Assembly (NCBI GenBank): GCA_905215595.1
Contig: CAJMQZ010000072.1
Span: forward strand, 1-9,958
Length of the DNA stretch: 9,958 nt
From: an uncultured bacterium
GTDB lineage: Bacteria; Bacillota; Clostridia; Oscillospirales; Ruminococcaceae
Direction of reading: 5' to 3'
The notes beneath the pieces were generated by a model. That model made no database searches, was not told the origin of the DNA, and saw only the letters and a program-made list of their open reading frames with translations. Shown here one piece after another: positions 6,258 through 9,958 of this stretch; position 1 is the stretch's first letter; the number at the start of each line of letters is the position of its first letter. The translations under genes were made by a program, and so were the position numbers.

Positions 6258-7436
6258 ATGGCAAAAAATCAGAACAACAACGTTGCACCGGCCACCCAAA
6301 AGACCGAGCCGGAAGCCAAGAAGGACGCGCTGGCTACGGCGCTGGCGCAGATCGAAAAGCAGTTCGGCAAGGGTGCCGTCATGAAGCTGGGCGACAACGC
6401 CTCCATGCAGGTGGATGCCATTTCCACCGGCAGTCTGGGGCTGGATCTGGCGCTGGGCGTGGGCGGTGTGCCGCGCGGCCGCATCATCGAGGTGTACGGC
6501 CCGGAATCCAGCGGTAAGACCACGCTGGCACTGCACATCCTTGCCGAAGCCCAGAAAAAGGGCGGCGAGGTGGCCTTTATCGACGTTGAGCACGCACTGG
6601 ACCCCACCTATGCCGAGGCGCTGGGCGTGGACATCAACAACCTGCTGGTCAGCCAGCCGGACACCGGCGAGCAGGCCATGGAGATCTGCGAGGCACTGGT
6701 GCGCTCCGGTGCCATTGATGCCATCGTAGTGGACTCGGTAGCCGCCATGGTGCCCCGCGCCGAGATCGAGGGCGAGATGGGCGACAGCCATGTGGGTCTG
6801 CAGGCACGTCTGATGAGTCAGGCTATGCGCAAGCTGACCAGCGTCATCGGCAAGACCAACACGGTCTGTGTCTTCATCAACCAGCTGCGCGAGAAGGTGG
6901 GCATCGTCTACGGCAACCCTGAAGTTACCACCGGCGGCCGCGCCCTGAAGTATTATTCTTCTGTCCGCATCGACATCCGCCGCGTCGAGGGCCTGAAGGA
7001 CTCTTCCGGCCAGTTCATCGGCAACCACACCCGCGCCAAGATCGTCAAGAACAAGGTGGCTCCGCCGTTCCGTGAGGCAGAGTTCGATATCATGTTCGGC
7101 GAGGGCATCTCCAAAATGAGCGAGCTCATCGATGTGGGTGTGAAGCTGGGCATCGTGCAGAAGAGCGGCGCATGGTTCAACTATGGCGATATCCGTCTGG
7201 GTCAGGGCCGCGACAACGCCAAGCAGTTCTTAAAGGATAACCCCGAGATCGCCAATGACATCGAGGGGCAGATCCGCGCCAACGCCGATAAGCTGTACGC
7301 CACCCGCCGCCCGGCAGGCCGCGCCGCAGCCGCCGCAGTGGAGAAGCCCGCCGACCCCGCCGCCGCAAAGGAGCCGGTAGTCAAGGCTCCCACCCGCAGC
7401 AGCGAGAGCGAGCTGGACATCATGGTGGAGGACTAA
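6258..7436 (+). CDS. recA: Recombinase RecA
   Basis: A 392-residue recombinase that coats single-stranded DNA, drives homologous pairing and stimulates LexA self-cleavage. Visible landmarks are the QFGKGAVMKLG segment (36-46), Walker A GPESSGKTT (81-89), Walker B around D159 in AIVVDSVAA, and the L2 DNA-binding loop region GNPEVTTGGRALK from G219, where most RecA proteins have GNPETTPGGRALK. It is longer than E. coli RecA (353 residues) because of an Ala/Pro/Lys-rich tail after TRRPAGR, ending in ESELDIMVED; acidic, low-complexity tails are known to modulate RecA. ATG at 6258 follows AAAGGAG. The stop codon touches the recX start, so the two are an operon. Confidence 0.99.
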   Translation: MAKNQNNNVAPATQKTEPEAKKDALATALAQIEKQFGKGAVMKLGDNASMQVDAISTGSLGLDLALGVGGVPRGRIIEVYGPESSGKTTLALHILAEAQKKGGEVAFIDVEHALDPTYAEALGVDINNLLVSQPDTGEQAMEICEALVRSGAIDAIVVDSVAAMVPRAEIEGEMGDSHVGLQARLMSQAMRKLTSVIGKTNTVCVFINQLREKVGIVYGNPEVTTGGRALKYYSSVRIDIRRVEGLKDSSGQFIGNHTRAKIVKNKVAPPFREAEFDIMFGEGISKMSELIDVGVKLGIVQKSGAWFNYGDIRLGQGRDNAKQFLKDNPEIANDIEGQIRANADKLYATRRPAGRAAAAAVEKPADPAAAKEPVVKAPTRSSESELDIMVED

Positions 7437-7943
7437 ATGGCCTTCTACCGCCGCCGACCCCGCCCGGATGCGGAAAAGTGCGCCGACCCCGCCAAGGCGC
7501 GGGCCAGCGCGCTGGAAACGCTGGCCGGGCAGGAGGTCTCTGCCAATATGCTGTATGAGCGGCTGTGCCGCCGCTATACCGAGCAGGCTGCTGCCGCCGC
7601 TGTGGCGGAGATGGTGCAGCTGGACTATGTGAACGATGCCCGCTACGCCGAAGCACGGGCACACAGTCTGCTGGCTGCCCGCAAAAGCCGCCGCGCCGCC
7701 GCCCAGAGCCTGCGCCAGAAGGGGCTTGCCCCCGCCGAGGTAGCGGGCGCGCTGGAAGCGGTCTACGCCCCGGAGGACGGCGGCGATGACCCGGAGCTGG
7801 AAGCCGCCGCCGCGCTGGTGGACAGTCGCTACCGCAAAAAACTGGCCATCGGCCGCCGCGACCTTGTGGTGGCTGCTCTGCAGCGCCGCGGCTTTGCCTA
7901 CCCCGTCATCAAAGAAGCCATCCGCAGGGTGGAGGAAGAATAA
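7437..7943 (+). CDS. recX: Regulatory protein RecX
   Basis: A 168-residue, Arg/Ala-rich helical protein whose order and motifs fit RecX, the modulator that binds the RecA filament and alters its growth. Typical traits are the repeated three-helix units with Y-ARYAEARAHSLLAARKSRRAAAQSLRQKGL (about 64-100) and the final RRDLVVAALQRRGFAYPVIKEAIRRVEEE. Its ATG follows the recA TAA with no intervening base, the strongest possible sign of translational coupling; GGTGGAGG near 7424 serves as ribosome binding site. Sequence conservation in this family is low, so position next to recA carries part of the call. Confidence 0.92.
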   Translation: MAFYRRRPRPDAEKCADPAKARASALETLAGQEVSANMLYERLCRRYTEQAAAAAVAEMVQLDYVNDARYAEARAHSLLAARKSRRAAAQSLRQKGLAPAEVAGALEAVYAPEDGGDDPELEAAAALVDSRYRKKLAIGRRDLVVAALQRRGFAYPVIKEAIRRVEEE

Positions 7944-7944
7944 G

Positions 7945-8071
7945 ACCCTCTCAGTCAAAGCCTGCGGCTTTGCCAGCTCCCCCGAAGGGGGAGCTTTTCT
8001 GGAGCAAACCGGTAGCCGTGTATAAGCTCCCCCCTCGGGGGAGCTGCTGAGCGCAGCGAGGCTGAGAGGGT
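7945..8071. repeat. MITE-like palindromic element C (127 bp, two mirrored halves)
   Basis: Ends are a perfect 10-bp inverted repeat: ACCCTCTCAG (7945-7954) and CTGAGAGGGT (8062-8071). Each half holds a small hairpin next to the end and a strong one inside. Left: CAAAGCC (7956-7962) with GGCTTTG (7966-7972), then AGCTCCCCC (7975-7983) with GGGGGAGCT (7987-7995). Right: AGCTCCCCC (8025-8033) with GGGGGAGCT (8037-8045), then GCTG (8046-8049) with CAGC (8054-8057). The two strong hairpins have identical 9-bp arms, so the arms could also pair across the element. It starts one base after the recX stop and is the cleanest copy of the family in the window. No coding content is seen; the rest of the gap to rimO (8072-8167) has no convincing promoter. 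Confidence 0.8.
7975..7998 (+). terminator. Possible terminator of recA-recX inside element C
   Basis: The 9-bp perfect stem AGCTCCCCC / GGGGGAGCT with a GAA loop is followed by a short T run (TTTT, then CT). The stem is strong, but the T run is short, so termination may be partial. It is the only candidate between recX and rimO. Confidence 0.4.
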
Positions 8072-8167
8072 TCGGCCTTGCGGTCCGGTAGCCAGCCTTC
8101 CCGTTAAAAAAGCAAATCGTAAAAATTCAAAAGCATCCCTCAAAAGAGAAAGAGAGTATCATCCCTT

Positions 8168-9493
8168 ATGAAAATTGCGTGTATTTCCCTTGGCTGCCCG
8201 AAGAATCAGGTGGATCTGGATGTGATGGTGCACATCCTGCTGTCTGCCGGGCACGAGACCGTGGCTGATCTGGCCGAAGCCGATGTCATCCTTGTGAACA
8301 CCTGCGGCTTTATCGAGAGCGCCAAGACCGAGGCCATTGAAAACATTCTGGAAGCCTGCGCTTATAAGCAGCAGAACCCGAACCTGAAGGTCATCGTTAC
8401 CGGCTGCCTTGCCGAGCGCTACCGCAGCCAGATCGAGGAAGAGATCCCCGAGGTGGACGCCGTTGTAGGCTGCGCCTCCAACAAGGCCATTGATACCATC
8501 GTGGAGCGGCTGTTCCATGGGGAGAACCATCTGGAAAGCTACGGCGCCAAAAAGGACTTCCCGCTGGGCGGCAAGCGCGTCATCGGCACGCCCGCCCACT
8601 ATGCGTACTTAAAGATCGCCGAGGGCTGCAACAACCGCTGCCACTACTGCGCCATCCCCGGCATCCGCGGCCCGCTGCACAGCCGCGATATGGCCGACTG
8701 CGTGGCCGAGGCCCGCTGGCTGGCCGGTGAGGGCGTGAAGGAGCTGATCGTGGTGGCGCAGGACCCCACCGCCTACGGCGAGGACTGGGGCAAGCCCGGC
8801 AGCATCTGTGAGCTGCTGGACAAGCTGAACAAGGTGCCGGGGCTGGAATGGATCCGCATCATGTACGCCTACCCGGAGCGCATCACCGACGAGTTCATTG
8901 CCGCCATGAAGCGCAACGAGAAGGTGGTGCCCTACCTCGATCTGCCCATCCAGCACTGCAACGACACCATCCTCAAGAACATGAACCGCCGCTCCACCCG
9001 CGCGGAGCTGCTGGAAGTGATCGGCAAGCTGCGCCGCGAGATCCCCGGCATCACCCTGCGCACCACCCTGATCGCGGGCTTCCCCGGCGAGACCGAGGAG
9101 CAGTTCGAGGACCTGTGCAACTTCGTCAAGGAAGTGCAGTTCGACCGTCTGGGCTGCTTTGCCTACTCCGCCGAGGAGAACACCGTGGCAGCACGGATGG
9201 ACGGTCAGATCGAGCAGGAGGTCAAGGACAAGCGCGCCGAGCTGGTAATGCAGATCCAGACCGGCATCATGGCGCAGAAGCAGGCCGAAAAGGTGGGCCA
9301 GACCGTGCACGTTCTGTGTGACGGCATCGATGAGGAAAACGGTCTGTACCTCTGTCGCACCACCGGCGATGCGCCGGAAGTGGACGGCTGCGTCTGCGTT
9401 TCCAGCGAGGAACCGCTGTACCCCGGCCAGTTCTATGATGTGCTGGTAGAGGACAGCGACCTTTACGATCTGTATGGTACAGTCGTAAAATAA
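8168..9493 (+). CDS. rimO: Ribosomal protein S12 methylthiotransferase RimO
   Basis: A 441-residue radical-SAM enzyme that adds a methylthio group to a conserved Asp of ribosomal protein S12. The N-terminal methylthiotransferase domain has the three iron-sulfur cysteines C10 (SLGCPKN-VD, typical of RimO rather than MiaB), C46 (NTCGF) and C80 (VTGC). The radical-SAM cluster motif is C154-C158-C161 (CNNRCHYC). Downstream come VPYLDLPIQH, RTTLIAGFPGETEEQF and a C-terminal TRAM domain (roughly the last 65 residues) for substrate binding. All six cysteines are intact. The ribosome binding site is weak (AAAGAGAG near 8149-8156), but the ATG at 8168 gives the expected family start. It is followed 20 bases later by pgsA, a known Firmicutes neighbour. 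Confidence 0.97.
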   Translation: MKIACISLGCPKNQVDLDVMVHILLSAGHETVADLAEADVILVNTCGFIESAKTEAIENILEACAYKQQNPNLKVIVTGCLAERYRSQIEEEIPEVDAVVGCASNKAIDTIVERLFHGENHLESYGAKKDFPLGGKRVIGTPAHYAYLKIAEGCNNRCHYCAIPGIRGPLHSRDMADCVAEARWLAGEGVKELIVVAQDPTAYGEDWGKPGSICELLDKLNKVPGLEWIRIMYAYPERITDEFIAAMKRNEKVVPYLDLPIQHCNDTILKNMNRRSTRAELLEVIGKLRREIPGITLRTTLIAGFPGETEEQFEDLCNFVKEVQFDRLGCFAYSAEENTVAARMDGQIEQEVKDKRAELVMQIQTGIMAQKQAEKVGQTVHVLCDGIDEENGLYLCRTTGDAPEVDGCVCVSSEEPLYPGQFYDVLVEDSDLYDLYGTVVK

Positions 9494-9513
9494 CGAATTG
9501 GAGGATAAAATCT

Positions 9514-9958
9514 ATGAATCTGCCCAATAAACTTACCCTGACCCGTATCATTCTGGTGTCGGTGTTCATGATCTTTGTGACCCTGACCAGTCTGGACGGC
9601 ATTGTGGACGGCAATTTTAACGCCACCTTCTACCTGCTGGCAGGTATCGTGTTCGCCGCTGCCAGCTTTACCGATTATCTGGACGGCCATCTGGCACGCA
9701 AGTGGCACATGGTCACGGATTTCGGCAAGTTTGCCGACCCGCTGGCCGACAAGCTGCTGACCACCGTGGCCTTCATCTACATGCTGCGGGACGGCGTGTG
9801 CAGCCCCGTGGTGCTGTGCATCATTCTGGCGCGCGAGTTTGCAGTGTCCGGCCTGCGCATGGTAGCCGCCGGTGCCAAGGACGGCAAGGTCATCGCCGCC
9901 AATATGTGGGGCAAGGTCAAGACCGTGCTGCAGATGCTGAGCATCATCTTCTACTTCT
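9514..9958 (+). CDS. pgsA: CDP-diacylglycerol-glycerol-3-phosphate 3-phosphatidyltransferase (partial, 3' end beyond window)
   Basis: The first 148 codons are present and the frame stays open to the window end. PgsA makes phosphatidylglycerol phosphate from CDP-diacylglycerol and glycerol-3-phosphate in the membrane. The N-terminus MNLPNKLTLTRIILV is typical of the family. The CDP-alcohol phosphotransferase motif is complete: D54, D57-G58, A61-R62, G71, D75 and D79. Hydrophobic stretches around 10-27 and 37-54, and later, fit a polytopic membrane enzyme. TTGGAGGA (9498-9505) lies 8 bases before the ATG. Another CDP-alcohol transferase is possible, but the LPNKLTLTR start and the rimO linkage favour pgsA. 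Confidence 0.94.
   Translation, partial: MNLPNKLTLTRIILVSVFMIFVTLTSLDGIVDGNFNATFYLLAGIVFAAASFTDYLDGHLARKWHMVTDFGKFADPLADKLLTTVAFIYMLRDGVCSPVVLCIILAREFAVSGLRMVAAGAKDGKVIAANMWGKVKTVLQMLSIIFYF

Noticed and set aside
7945..8071. CRISPR array
   Set aside because: The repeated hairpins are inverted rather than direct, there are only two, and no regular spacers occur.
8072..8167. Dedicated rimO promoter
   Set aside because: AT-rich stretches such as TAAAAA at 8120 exist, but no -35/-10 pair with sensible spacing and sequence was found.

Overview
The window is ordinary chromosomal DNA of a GC-rich, low-redundancy Firmicute. Protein style, gene content and the family of GC-rich palindromic intergenic repeats suggest a Faecalibacterium-like member of the Oscillospiraceae/Ruminococcaceae. 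That assignment is inference from recognition; no 16S or database comparison was possible. All real genes lie on the + strand.

Layout. Positions 1-86 hold the last codons of ribosomal protein L17 (rplQ), closed by a strong intrinsic terminator (120-160). A new transcription unit follows, with an extended -10 promoter near 205-213. It carries a lipoprotein with two DLDGDG calcium-loop-like motifs (252-1565), an OmpR/PhoB-type response regulator (1583-2287) and a HAMP sensor histidine kinase (2673-4097). The regulator and kinase are split by 385 nt of repeat DNA: one element with 11-bp terminal inverted repeats and, behind it, a half-element in opposite orientation. A second unit (promoter region 4119-4173) has a DUF1385 membrane protein (4229-5176) overlapping prmC (5170-6141), the methyltransferase that modifies release factors. 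A third unit has its own promoter (6167-6194), recA (6258-7436) and, with no gap, recX (7437-7943). A third copy of the repeat family (7945-8071) begins one base after the recX stop. rimO (8168-9493), which methylthiolates ribosomal protein S12, and the 5' part of pgsA (9514 to the window end), which makes phosphatidylglycerophosphate, follow.

How the genes work together. The lipoprotein and two-component pair probably form one envelope-sensing locus with unknown signal. prmC and rimO serve translation, recA/recX serve recombination and DNA repair, and pgsA serves anionic phospholipid synthesis. The linkage rimO-pgsA near recA is common in Firmicutes, but here recA-recX comes before rimO-pgsA.

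I found no mobile-element transposase, CRISPR array, tRNA, rRNA, phage gene or defence system, and no convincing undescribed protein system. The most interesting material is non-coding: three related elements built from paired hairpins, and the control region of recA, where I see no canonical Gram-positive LexA box but do see a different inverted repeat on the -35 and a GC-rich leader hairpin.
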